18,484 nucleotides of DNA from contig DAOPIR010000035.1 in the NCBI GenBank assembly GCA_035399245.1, forward strand, positions 1 through 18,484, read 5' to 3'. Source of the stretch: CAXXOK01 sp035399245 (GTDB taxonomy: Bacteria > Bacillota > Clostridia > Christensenellales > Aristaeellaceae). A program made the position numbers and the translations under genes. Below are positions 1-6,959 of the stretch, piece by piece. Numbering within the stretch: position 1 is the first letter of the stretch; each line of letters opens with the position of its first letter. Under the pieces are notes generated by a model that saw only the letters and a list, made by a program, of their open reading frames with translations, did no database searches and had not been told where the DNA came from.

Positions 1-6
1 AAAAGT

Positions 7-41
7 TCCGCAGCGTAACCGTACGCTGCGGAGCTTTTTTT
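7..41. terminator. Bidirectional rho-independent terminator after feoB
   Basis: A perfect 11-bp inverted repeat (TCCGCAGCGTA at 7-17 and its complement at 22-32) encloses the 4-nt loop ACCG. It is followed on the plus strand by a run of seven T (35-41) and on the minus strand by TTTT (the A-run at 1-4). It lies about 28 nt beyond the feoB stop codon, so it should end the feoAB transcript. It could equally stop plus-strand transcription arriving from outside the window. Confidence 0.85.
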
Positions 42-69
42 GATTTCGTTATCGGAATATCCGGCGGTC

Positions 70-2310
70 TCAATCGCCGTTTTCATCCTGCTGCCAGCGC
101 CGCCGCCTTCTGCGGCCGCCGCCCTGGCCTCTGCCTTGCCCTCTGCCCTGTCCCCTGCCGCATGCATCGCCGCAGGCACAGGCGTTGCAGCCGCGGCAGC
201 GTCTGCCCCGCTGGTTTGCGGCACGCGCCGCGGTGTATACCGCAAGCACCGCCACCGCCGCAAGCAGGATAAAATCGAGCGTGTGCAGGGGCGAGCTGCC
301 AAACCATCCGCCAAACAGCAGGCAGACCCGGTAAAACAGGAACGCCACCACCCAGGCGACGCCGGTCTGCATTGCCACAACGCCCAGCGCTTTCAGCCCG
401 CTGTTCATCTCCCGCTTGACCACGCTGATGGTCGCCACGCACGGCGTATACAGCAGCGTAAACACCAAAAACACAAACGCGGTCAGCGGCGTGAAGATCG
501 TGGACAGCGCCGTCGGCAGTGCCGAGGCGCCCGCGCCGGTGAGCACCGCAAAGGTGCTGATAACCGTTTCCTTGGCCGCAAAACCGGTTAAAAGCGCGGT
601 GGAGGCTTTCCAGTCGTTGAAGCCAAGCGGCGCAAACACAGGAGAGATCAGGCGGCCGATTGCCGCCAGCATGCTCTGCGAGCTGTCGGCCACGGGATTG
701 ATGCGCACATCAAAGGACTGCAAAAACCAGATGGCGAGCGTCGCCAAAAAGATCACCGTAAAGGCGCGGGAGAGGAAATCCTTCGTCTTTTCCCACAGCA
801 GCAGTCCGGTGGACTTGAGGCTGGGCAGCCGGTAGTTGGGCAGTTCCATTACAAAGGGCACCGGATTGCCCTTGTACACGGTTTTATGGATAATCCATCC
901 CGCCAGGATGCCGATGGCGATGCCCAGCACATACAGCGTGATCATCACCAGCGCCCGATGCTGCGGGAAAAACGCCATGGAAAACATGCCGTAGATTGTC
1001 AGCTTGGCTGAGCAGCTCATATACGGCGTCAGCAGAATGGTCATTTTGCGGTCGCGGTCACTGGGCAGGGTACGCGTGGCCATCACGGCGGGCACCGAGC
1101 AGCCAAACCCGACCAGCATCGGCACAATGCTGCGGCCGGACAGGCCGATCTTTCTGAGCAGCTTGTCCATCACAAACGCGATGCGCGTCATGTAGCCGGT
1201 GTCCTCCAGCAGCGACAGGAATAAGAACATAATAATAATGGTCGGCACAAACGAAAGCACCGTGCCCACGCCGGCAAACACGCCGTCGATCAGCAGCGAG
1301 CGCACCACGGGGTTCACGCCCGCCTGCGTCAGCCCGCCTGATACCAGCGCGCTTAAATTATCGATCCCTACGGCCAGCAGATCGCTCAAATAGCTGCCGA
1401 TCACGCCGAACGTCAGCCAGAAGATCAGCCCCATGATCGCGATAAACGCCGGAATGGCAAGGTACTTATTGGTGAGGATATTGTCGATCTTGATGCTGCG
1501 CCGCTGCTGCTTGCTTTCGGAGGGCTTGACCACCGTATTGGCGCAGAGCTTGTCGATAAAACAATACCGCATGTCGGCAATCGCGGCCTTGCGGTCGGTA
1601 TCGGTTTCCTTTTCCATCTCCTCGATACATTCCGAGATGGTATGCAGCTCGTGCTTGTTGAGCTCCAGCGCGTTTTCGATCGGCTGGTCCCGCTCAATCA
1701 GCTTGGTGGCGGCAAACATCGGCGGAACCTTGATGCGCTCGGCATGATCTTCTATCAGGTGGTTGACGGCGTTGATCGTGCGGTGCACCGCGCCCTCGCA
1801 AAAGTCTTGCGCCACAGGCTTTTTTTGCTGCTTGGCAACCGATAATACGGTTTCAATCAGCTCATCAATGCCCTCATTTTTGCTGGCGGAAATCGGGATG
1901 ACGGGCACGCCCAGCACCTTTTCCATCTCTTCGATCTTGATGGTTCCGCCGTTGGAACGCATTTCGTCCATCATATTAAGCGCAATCACCATGGGCACGC
2001 CCAGCGAAATCAGCTGCATGCTCAGGTATAGATTGCGCTCGATGTTCATCGCGTCCACGATGTTGATAATGGCGTCGGGATGTTGGTTGAGGATGTAATC
2101 GCGGGTAACGATTTCGTCCTTGGAATAGGGCGAAAGCGAGTAAATGCCCGGAAGATCGACCACGGTCGCTTCCTTATGGCCCCGGATCACGCCTTCCTTG
2201 CGCTCCACCGTAACGCCCGGAAAATTTCCCACATGCTGGTTGGAGCCGGTCAGCTGGTTAAACAGCGTGGTTTTGCCGCAGTTCTGGTTTCCGGCCAATG
2301 CAAAGATCAT
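70..2310 (-). CDS. feoB: Ferrous iron transporter FeoB with fused Cys-rich tail
   Basis: FeoB is the inner-membrane Fe2+ permease with a cytosolic GTPase domain. The G-protein motifs are all visible: G1 GNQNCGKT (residues 7-14), the G2 threonine at 34 in GVTVE, G3 DLPG (52-55), G4 NMMD (112-115) and G5 SASK (141-144). A helical regulatory region and the polytopic membrane domain with its two Gate-type segments follow from about residue 285. The protein is 746 residues, longer than FeoB of usual length. After the normal permease end there is an extra predicted membrane helix (about 678-695), then five cysteines (705, 708, 711, 713, 717), a GQGR repeat and six consecutive arginines. The helix plus Cys cluster resembles the small FeoB-associated Cys-rich membrane protein that in many Clostridia is a separate gene after feoB; I infer a fusion. 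The ATG is preceded by AAGGAGG at about 10 nt. The gene lies 52 nt downstream of feoA in the same operon. Confidence 0.95.
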   Translation of the reverse strand: MIFALAGNQNCGKTTLFNQLTGSNQHVGNFPGVTVERKEGVIRGHKEATVVDLPGIYSLSPYSKDEIVTRDYILNQHPDAIINIVDAMNIERNLYLSMQLISLGVPMVIALNMMDEMRSNGGTIKIEEMEKVLGVPVIPISASKNEGIDELIETVLSVAKQQKKPVAQDFCEGAVHRTINAVNHLIEDHAERIKVPPMFAATKLIERDQPIENALELNKHELHTISECIEEMEKETDTDRKAAIADMRYCFIDKLCANTVVKPSESKQQRRSIKIDNILTNKYLAIPAFIAIMGLIFWLTFGVIGSYLSDLLAVGIDNLSALVSGGLTQAGVNPVVRSLLIDGVFAGVGTVLSFVPTIIIMFLFLSLLEDTGYMTRIAFVMDKLLRKIGLSGRSIVPMLVGFGCSVPAVMATRTLPSDRDRKMTILLTPYMSCSAKLTIYGMFSMAFFPQHRALVMITLYVLGIAIGILAGWIIHKTVYKGNPVPFVMELPNYRLPSLKSTGLLLWEKTKDFLSRAFTVIFLATLAIWFLQSFDVRINPVADSSQSMLAAIGRLISPVFAPLGFNDWKASTALLTGFAAKETVISTFAVLTGAGASALPTALSTIFTPLTAFVFLVFTLLYTPCVATISVVKREMNSGLKALGVVAMQTGVAWVVAFLFYRVCLLFGGWFGSSPLHTLDFILLAAVAVLAVYTAARAANQRGRRCRGCNACACGDACGRGQGRGQGRGQGGGRRRRRRWQQDENGD
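121..159 (-). repeat. Short tandem repeat coding the GQGR tail of FeoB
   Basis: A degenerate repeat in the feoB 3' end encodes residues 718-730 as reiterated Gly-Arg-Gly-Gln units. It is followed by a six-arginine run (residues 733-738, bases 97-114). The composition is low-complexity and highly basic, unlike the rest of FeoB. It may be unstable in length between strains; that is inference. Confidence 0.5.
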
Positions 2311-2362
2311 AATCGGATACCCTCCTTATACGAATACAAATCTTTCCGGCAAGCCGTTCGTG

Positions 2363-2596
2363 TTAAGGGTTTGAATCCGTTTCCACTTCGATCTTCTGGG
2401 CATCGTCTACGCGGAGGGTAAGCTCGTATCCGCGAAGCACAATTTCAATCGGGTCGCCCATGGGCGCGATTTTGCGGATCATCACTTCGGTATGGGGCGT
2501 CAGGCCCATATCCAACAGCCGGTCCCGCAGGGTACCTTCCCCGCCTACGGCGACGATCCTGGCCTTCTGGCCGATGGATAAATCATTCAGGGTCAT
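2363..2596 (-). CDS. feoA: FeoA, cytosolic SH3-like partner of FeoB
   Basis: This 77-residue protein has the FeoA fold pattern: an N-terminal LxxLxxGQKARIV strand, a central RLLDMGLTPHTEV segment and a C-terminal GYELTLRVDDAQKIEV segment. FeoA is a small SH3-like cytosolic protein needed for efficient FeoB-dependent Fe2+ uptake. Its length is normal for the family. The chosen ATG lies 13 nt after an AAAGGA ribosome binding site. The only nearer ATG, inside that site, gives a five-codon reading frame. It is the first gene of the feo operon, directly downstream of the promoter and inverted repeat at 2618-2668. Confidence 0.93.
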   Translation of the reverse strand: MTLNDLSIGQKARIVAVGGEGTLRDRLLDMGLTPHTEVMIRKIAPMGDPIEIVLRGYELTLRVDDAQKIEVETDSNP

Positions 2597-2617
2597 ATGC
2601 AGGCGTTCATCCTTTCA

Positions 2618-2633
2618 GTTAGTCACTACTAAC
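2618..2633 (-). promoter_or_regulatory. Candidate feo operator (inverted repeat at transcription start)
   Basis: Perfect 6-bp arms GTTAGT and ACTAAC are separated by 4 nt. The repeat sits 7 nt downstream of the feo -10 box, where transcription should start. GTTAG/CTAAC half-sites recall iron-dependent DtxR/IdeR-family operators, but the spacing between the arms differs from the usual IdeR box. The assignment to an iron repressor is therefore inference. Confidence 0.45.
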
Positions 2634-2640
2634 ATATACC

Positions 2641-2668
2641 ATCATAGCAGAAAAATGCCGAATTGCAA
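2641..2668 (-). promoter_or_regulatory. feoAB promoter, extended -10
   Basis: On the minus strand the -35 TTGCAA (2663-2668) is followed by a 16-bp spacer and the -10 TATGAT (2641-2646). TG one base upstream of the -10 makes an extended -10 element. It lies about 45 nt upstream of the feoA start. The -35 overlaps the terminator hairpin of the upstream beta-mannosidase gene. Confidence 0.7.
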
Positions 2669-2683
2669 CAATCAATTCGGCAT
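2650..2683 (-). terminator. Rho-independent terminator of the beta-mannosidase gene
   Basis: Read on the minus strand, an 11-bp perfect stem (ATGCCGAATTG and its complement, 2673-2683 and 2655-2665) with a 7-nt loop is followed by TTTTT (the last stem T plus the A-run). It lies about 87 nt after the stop of the GH2 gene and immediately before the feo promoter, so it should insulate feoAB from mannosidase transcription. Confidence 0.75.
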
Positions 2684-2769
2684 TCGGCGTTAAAAGCACC
2701 GGATTATTTTGCTGTTTTCCCGGGACGGCTTACGGCGGAGCAAAACAGTATTATTTGTTTTGTGTCATA

Positions 2770-5226
2770 TTACAGGGTTTGGATGCTGTACACGCTGCGC
2801 ACGCGCACCTGCTCCGCATTGCCGCGCAGGATCTGTACGCGTTTTTCCCCGGGGTTCATATCAAAAAAGTTATCCGACAGCAGCAGGTCGGGATCGTCGC
2901 TTTGGATGTATACGGACTTGGCAAAGGCGTCGGCATGCACGGTAATCCATCCGTCCGCCGCCGATACGGCAAGCCCGGGATCGGCAAACGCGAAGTGTTT
3001 GGGCGCGCACAGGAGCGCGCAGCCTTCGCTGACCGCTGTGCCGTCCACCGCAAACGAATAGCTAATGTAGTGCTCCGTGGCGGATGCATCCGCAAGCGCA
3101 ACGGGTTCCAGCCATACGGCGGACAGCGGTGCGACGGTCAGCGGCTGTTTCCCTTCCCGCAGCACGGCACCCTGCGCGTCCCGCAGCGCCCAGCGCACAA
3201 CGCCCCGTACCTGCGTGCGCTGCTCGTTCGCCACGTTCAGGCGCACGGAGCAGCGCACCGGCTCCCTGCGGAAGGTGTTGACCATGGGGTGCTGCGTGTG
3301 CTCGCCCTCCTCCTGCGCGGAGATCATCACCGGCGCGAAAAACCGCTTGGCCGCATAGTGCAGCGCCTTCCAGCGGCCATAATAATCGACGGATGCCCAC
3401 GAAGCCACCGGCCAGCAATCGTTCAGCTGCCAGTAAATAGTGCCCATGCAGCGCCCGCGGTGGCGGCGGAAGTGTTCCACCCCGCAGCGGATGGCATCGG
3501 CTTGCAAAAGCTGCGAGCAATACAGCAGATCGTCAAACGTCAGCGGAACCTGATAGGTGTCGATAAGATAGTTGATGATCTTGCCGTTGGCCGTACGATT
3601 GCGCTGATGGTGCTCCATGATGCGGGCGGACAGGTTGCGGTCGGCGGGCCGGGTAAAGCTTTCCACCGTTGCCAGGCAGGGAAAGCTCTGGAATCCGAAC
3701 TCCGACGCGTACCGGAAATGATACCTGCGGAACGCCTGAAACGGCTGGTTGCCGTGCCACACGTCCCAGTAGTGCACATCGCCGCGGTTTTCGTCGTTGG
3801 GGCCGTCAAACGCTCCGCCCGATGACGGCGACGACGGCCAGTAAAAGGTATCAGGTGCCTCGGCGCGGCAAACCTGCGGCAGGATGTACTCAAACATCTT
3901 AACGTAGTCCGCGCGCTGCTCCGGCGTGATGGGATTGTCGGCCGCGTGCATCGTATCGGCCATGAACATCTCGTTTTCATTGTTGCCGCACAATAGCGCC
4001 AGGCACGCGTGATGGCGGATGCGGCGCACGTTCTGCACGGCCTCGTTGCGGATGCTGCGCTCAAACGCCGGCGTAAGATGATAAGCCGAGCACGCAAACA
4101 TGAAGTCCTGCCATACCAGCAGCCCCAGCTCGTCGCACAGGTCATAAAACGCGTCGTCGGGATAATAGCCGCCGCCCCATACGCGTATGCAGTTGAAGTG
4201 TGCCAGCTTTGCGTCCTCCAGCAGCCGGCGGGTGCGCGCGGGCGTGACGCGGCGGAGGATATTATCCTCGGGGATATAGTCCGCGCCCATGGCAAAGACC
4301 TTGACCCCGTTGACGACGTGGCAGAATTCCTCACCCCAGGCGTCTTGATCGCGTGATACCGTCAGCGTGCGCAGGCCGATGCGCCGCGGCCACGCATCCA
4401 GCGTTTCTTCCCCGTGCAGCAGCGTGACCGTCACCGTATACAGCGGCTGGCCGCCATAGCCCGACGGCCACCACAGCTGCGGATGGTCTATCACGAGCTG
4501 CGCCGTATCGCCGCCGTCAAACGTACCGCCGTCGGTCACGCTGCCGTCCGGCGCGGTGATTTGCACACGGTAACGGCAGCCCGCACCCTCGATGGCGGGG
4601 GTAATCCGCAAGGTAACCACGCCGTGTGCATGCGTCTGGCGGATATGCACGTCCGTCAGCCGCGCACCGTCGTACGCCAGCAGGCCGATACTGCGCCAGA
4701 TGCCGGCGTCAGGCAGGCGCGGGCCCCAGTCCCACCCGAACATGCAGTGCGCCTTGCGCAGGTGCGGATAGCCCGGGGTCGCGTCGTCGGAACCCCACAA
4801 AGGCATCGTTTCCGCCGCCTTCAGTGCAAAATTGACGGGCGAATCAAGCCGGATCTCAATCTCGTTTTCCCCGAAGCGCAGCAGGCGCTTGACATCCCAT
4901 TCCCAACGGATGTGCATGTTATCCGCGTCACCGACGGCCGTACCGTTGACGGTTACATGCGCCAGCGTGTCCAGCCCGTCGCACCGCAGCACAATATGCT
5001 GCTTTGTGATATCCTCCTCGGCCAGCGCAAACGTGCGCCGATAGATAAAATCATGCTCCATCAGGCGAAACGCGCCCAGCTCATTATCCCGGTAAAACGG
5101 ATCGGGCATGGAGCCGTCCGCCAGCAAATCGGCATACACCGAGCCGGGCACCGTGGCGGCGTGCGTCGCTTCTTCCCCCGCGATCTTCATCGTCCAGCCG
5201 CCGTTAAGGCTGATCGTTTGCAACAT
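2770..5226 (-). CDS. GH2 family beta-mannosidase
   Basis: This 818-residue protein matches the domain order of GH2 beta-mannosidases: an N-terminal sugar-binding jelly roll (about 1-180, ending in FGWDWGPRLPDAGIWR), an immunoglobulin-like domain, a TIM barrel (about 290-630) and C-terminal beta domains. The GWDWGPR motif near residues 164-170 is typical of beta-mannosidases rather than beta-galactosidases. The acid/base is predicted as Glu417 in CGNNE and the nucleophile as Glu509 in SEFGFQS. It would release mannose from the non-reducing end of beta-linked manno-oligosaccharides (EC 3.2.1.25). No signal peptide is visible, so it probably acts in the cytoplasm on imported oligosaccharides. 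The ATG follows a GAGGA site at short spacing, with a second G-rich GGGAG further upstream. It is a single-gene unit with its own promoter and terminator. Confidence 0.92.
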   Translation of the reverse strand: MLQTISLNGGWTMKIAGEEATHAATVPGSVYADLLADGSMPDPFYRDNELGAFRLMEHDFIYRRTFALAEEDITKQHIVLRCDGLDTLAHVTVNGTAVGDADNMHIRWEWDVKRLLRFGENEIEIRLDSPVNFALKAAETMPLWGSDDATPGYPHLRKAHCMFGWDWGPRLPDAGIWRSIGLLAYDGARLTDVHIRQTHAHGVVTLRITPAIEGAGCRYRVQITAPDGSVTDGGTFDGGDTAQLVIDHPQLWWPSGYGGQPLYTVTVTLLHGEETLDAWPRRIGLRTLTVSRDQDAWGEEFCHVVNGVKVFAMGADYIPEDNILRRVTPARTRRLLEDAKLAHFNCIRVWGGGYYPDDAFYDLCDELGLLVWQDFMFACSAYHLTPAFERSIRNEAVQNVRRIRHHACLALLCGNNENEMFMADTMHAADNPITPEQRADYVKMFEYILPQVCRAEAPDTFYWPSSPSSGGAFDGPNDENRGDVHYWDVWHGNQPFQAFRRYHFRYASEFGFQSFPCLATVESFTRPADRNLSARIMEHHQRNRTANGKIINYLIDTYQVPLTFDDLLYCSQLLQADAIRCGVEHFRRHRGRCMGTIYWQLNDCWPVASWASVDYYGRWKALHYAAKRFFAPVMISAQEEGEHTQHPMVNTFRREPVRCSVRLNVANEQRTQVRGVVRWALRDAQGAVLREGKQPLTVAPLSAVWLEPVALADASATEHYISYSFAVDGTAVSEGCALLCAPKHFAFADPGLAVSAADGWITVHADAFAKSVYIQSDDPDLLLSDNFFDMNPGEKRVQILRGNAEQVRVRSVYSIQTL

Positions 5227-5275
5227 ATGTCCTCGCTTCTCCCGCCGCGCTGCAGGCGGGTATAAACTGCATCAT

Positions 5276-5304
5276 ATGCTAGAGGGTGCGCTGACATTTG
5301 TCAA
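5276..5304 (-). promoter_or_regulatory. Promoter of the beta-mannosidase gene
   Basis: The minus strand shows a consensus -35 TTGACA (5299-5304), a 17-bp spacer and -10 TAGCAT (5276-5281), about 50 nt upstream of the GH2 start codon. The -35 is embedded in a 12-bp palindrome TGACATTTGTCA (5292-5303), which could be an operator. Confidence 0.7.
5292..5303. promoter_or_regulatory. Palindrome over the GH2 -35 box, candidate operator
   Basis: TGACATTTGTCA has 5-bp perfect arms around a TT centre. It overlaps the -35 hexamer of the mannosidase promoter and sits in the 162-bp region between two divergent genes. Binding there would block RNA polymerase. No regulator gene of known specificity is adjacent. 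Confidence 0.35.
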
Positions 5305-5388
5305 TACGCGAAAAAACAGATTGTTTGGCTGAGCAATTAAACCAAATCCGGTTCGCTTGCGTCTTTCATTTGGAACGGAGGGCGCACG

Positions 5389-6393
5389 ATGCGAAGATGT
5401 TGGTGTTTTGTTATGGTTTTCTTACTATTTGCAGCAACCGCTTCGGCGGACAGGGAAATTACGATCACGCTGGGCGGTGACTGCGTGCTGGGCACGCGTG
5501 AGGAATGGATCGACGAGCCCGATAACTTTGACGCCTGTGTGGAAAATAACGGCATGGACTGGTGCTTTTCGGGCATTGAGGACCTGTTTGCCGCGGATGA
5601 TTTTACGCTGGTCAATCTGGAGTGCGCCCTGCAAGACAGCAATCAGGGCCACAACAGCAAAAAACAGCATACCTTCCGCGGCAAGACGGCGTATGCGCAA
5701 ATGCTGGCAGCCGCTGGCATTGAGGGCGTCAACATTGCCAACAACCACTATATCGATTATAACCAGAGCGGCGAGGACAGCACAAAGGCCGCGCTGGAGG
5801 CGGCGGGCATCCAGTACTGCGGCTACCGCAACCTGTTTGTTTATGTGCAGGGCGACATCAAGATCGGCTTCGGCGGATGCCGCGAAACGGTGTTCTACGA
5901 GGAAAACAAGGCGTATGTATACCGCGATATCCAGCAGCTCAAGGACATGGGCTGCAACGCGGTGATCTACTCCTGCCACTGGGGTACGGAATACAGCCCC
6001 ACGCACAACGAGAAGCAGGAAAATATGGCGCAGTACGCGGCCAACAGCGGCGCGGACCTTGTGGTGGGCACGCACCCGCATGTGGTGCAGGGCGTGGACA
6101 GCATTGACGGCTGCGCCGTGCTCTACAGCCTGGGCAACCTGGTATTCGGCGGCACCAAGGAGCTGCAGACCTTTGATGCCATGCTGGTGCGGGCCATCCT
6201 GCACTTTGACGACGACGGCCTGTACCTGGGCACGGAGCTCGAGCTGATCCCCGTGCTAACCTCCGGCAGCGCGCCGGACAATGATTTTCGCCCAGTATTG
6301 GCCGCGGCAGACGACGCAAGCCGCATCCTGTCCCTCGTGCAGGCGGATTCCGCTATGGATATCACACAGTCGATCTGGATTCCCGCCGATTAG
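5389..6393 (+). CDS. Secreted CapA-like metallophosphatase-fold protein
   Basis: The 334-residue product begins with a signal peptide (hydrophobic residues 5-18, likely cleavage after ASA at about 20). The rest matches the CapA / PGA_cap family, a calcineurin-like fold first known from poly-gamma-glutamate capsule synthesis. Putative metal-site motifs are present in order: GGDCVLG (Asp31), NLE (Glu79), ANNH (118-120), CHWG (His197), HPHVVQG (His229, His231) and SLGNLVFG. The ATG is preceded by GGAGG with 7-nt spacing. No capBC-like polymerase genes lie nearby, so a role in polyglutamate synthesis is not supported by context. An envelope hydrolase or phosphatase role is equally possible. The gene converges on the MerR gene, with only 6 bp between stop codons. 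Confidence 0.85.
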   Translation: MRRCWCFVMVFLLFAATASADREITITLGGDCVLGTREEWIDEPDNFDACVENNGMDWCFSGIEDLFAADDFTLVNLECALQDSNQGHNSKKQHTFRGKTAYAQMLAAAGIEGVNIANNHYIDYNQSGEDSTKAALEAAGIQYCGYRNLFVYVQGDIKIGFGGCRETVFYEENKAYVYRDIQQLKDMGCNAVIYSCHWGTEYSPTHNEKQENMAQYAANSGADLVVGTHPHVVQGVDSIDGCAVLYSLGNLVFGGTKELQTFDAMLVRAILHFDDDGLYLGTELELIPVLTSGSAPDNDFRPVLAAADDASRILSLVQADSAMDITQSIWIPAD

Positions 6394-6399
6394 GCTCCG

Positions 6400-6846
6400 C
6401 TACAGCCACAGGATACGCGAAAACTCCTCCTGCAGGCTGTCGTTTTCCAGGCAGGCGATGCGGGAAAGCCGCAGCGCGGCCTCCTGCTCGCTGTCCGGCG
6501 CCGCGGACGCCTGAAACGCATTCAGAATATTCTGTATATTTTCATTATAATAACGGTAGATATCCGCTTTGCTTTCGTTTTGTTTCAGCTTTTCGCGCAG
6601 CTTCCGGATCAGCAGGGCGGAGGTGGCCCGCGGCGAGAGCAGCAGCCTGATCTCCTGCAGGGAAAATCCGATCTTTTTATAGCTGAGAATCGCATTGACC
6701 GTTTGCAGCTGCTCCGGATCGTAATACCGGTAGCCCGTTGCCGGATCGATGCGCAGCGGCTTTACAAGCCCCATTTGGTCATACAGGCGCAGCGCGCGCA
6801 CGGAAATATCGCAAAACGCCGCAAATTCCCCGATCTTCAATTCCAT
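6400..6846 (-). CDS. MerR-family transcriptional regulator
   Basis: The 148-residue protein has the MerR N-terminal winged helix-turn-helix: MELKIGEFAAFCDISVRALRLYD in parts, then GLVKPLRIDPATGYRYYDPEQL (residues 26-47), followed by a dimerisation coiled coil (about 77-110). The C-terminal effector region is short (about 110-148), with no TipAS or BmrR-type binding domain. Only two cysteines (12 and 132) are present, so a metal site of the MerR/CueR kind is not evident; the inducer is unknown. The ATG follows GGAGG at 7 nt. It is divergent from the MutS-like pair, and a 19-bp-spacer promoter with a dyad lies between them, so activation of that operon is the natural prediction. Confidence 0.9.
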   Translation of the reverse strand: MELKIGEFAAFCDISVRALRLYDQMGLVKPLRIDPATGYRYYDPEQLQTVNAILSYKKIGFSLQEIRLLLSPRATSALLIRKLREKLKQNESKADIYRYYNENIQNILNAFQASAAPDSEQEAALRLSRIACLENDSLQEEFSRILWL

Positions 6847-6899
6847 ACCGCCGCCTCCGATGCCGGATTGCCCCGCGCGCCGCAGAGTGCCGCAAACGC

Positions 6900-6930
6900 T
6901 TGACTCTGCCCCTGCGTCAGGGTTTATGCT
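6900..6930 (+). promoter_or_regulatory. MerR-type promoter (19-bp spacer) of the MutS-like operon
   Basis: -35 TTGACT (6900-6905) and -10 TATGCT (6925-6930) are separated by 19 bp rather than 17. Inside is a near-dyad ACTCTG (6903-6908) / CAGGGT (6918-6923), matching 5 of 6 positions. MerR-family activators bind such dyads and untwist over-long spacers. The position, between a divergent MerR gene and its probable target, supports direct control of the operon and possibly of the regulator itself. Confidence 0.75.
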
Positions 6931-6959
6931 TTATCTGCAAGCTTGAGGAGATGAAGCCA

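Noticed and set aside
2755..3825. 356-codon open frame on the plus strand within the GH2 gene
   Set aside because: The opposite strand encodes a complete beta-mannosidase with both catalytic glutamates; this frame is His/Arg/Ala-rich shadow sequence.
5305..5388. Promoter for the CapA-like gene
   Set aside because: A TTGTCA exists at 5298-5303, but no acceptable -10 lies at 16-18 bp. Expression probably depends on a weak or regulated promoter I cannot define.
6738..6959. N-terminal extension of MutS-like gene A
   Set aside because: It would run through the MerR gene on the other strand and the promoter. The ATG at 6960 has GAGGAG at 9 nt and follows the -10 box properly.
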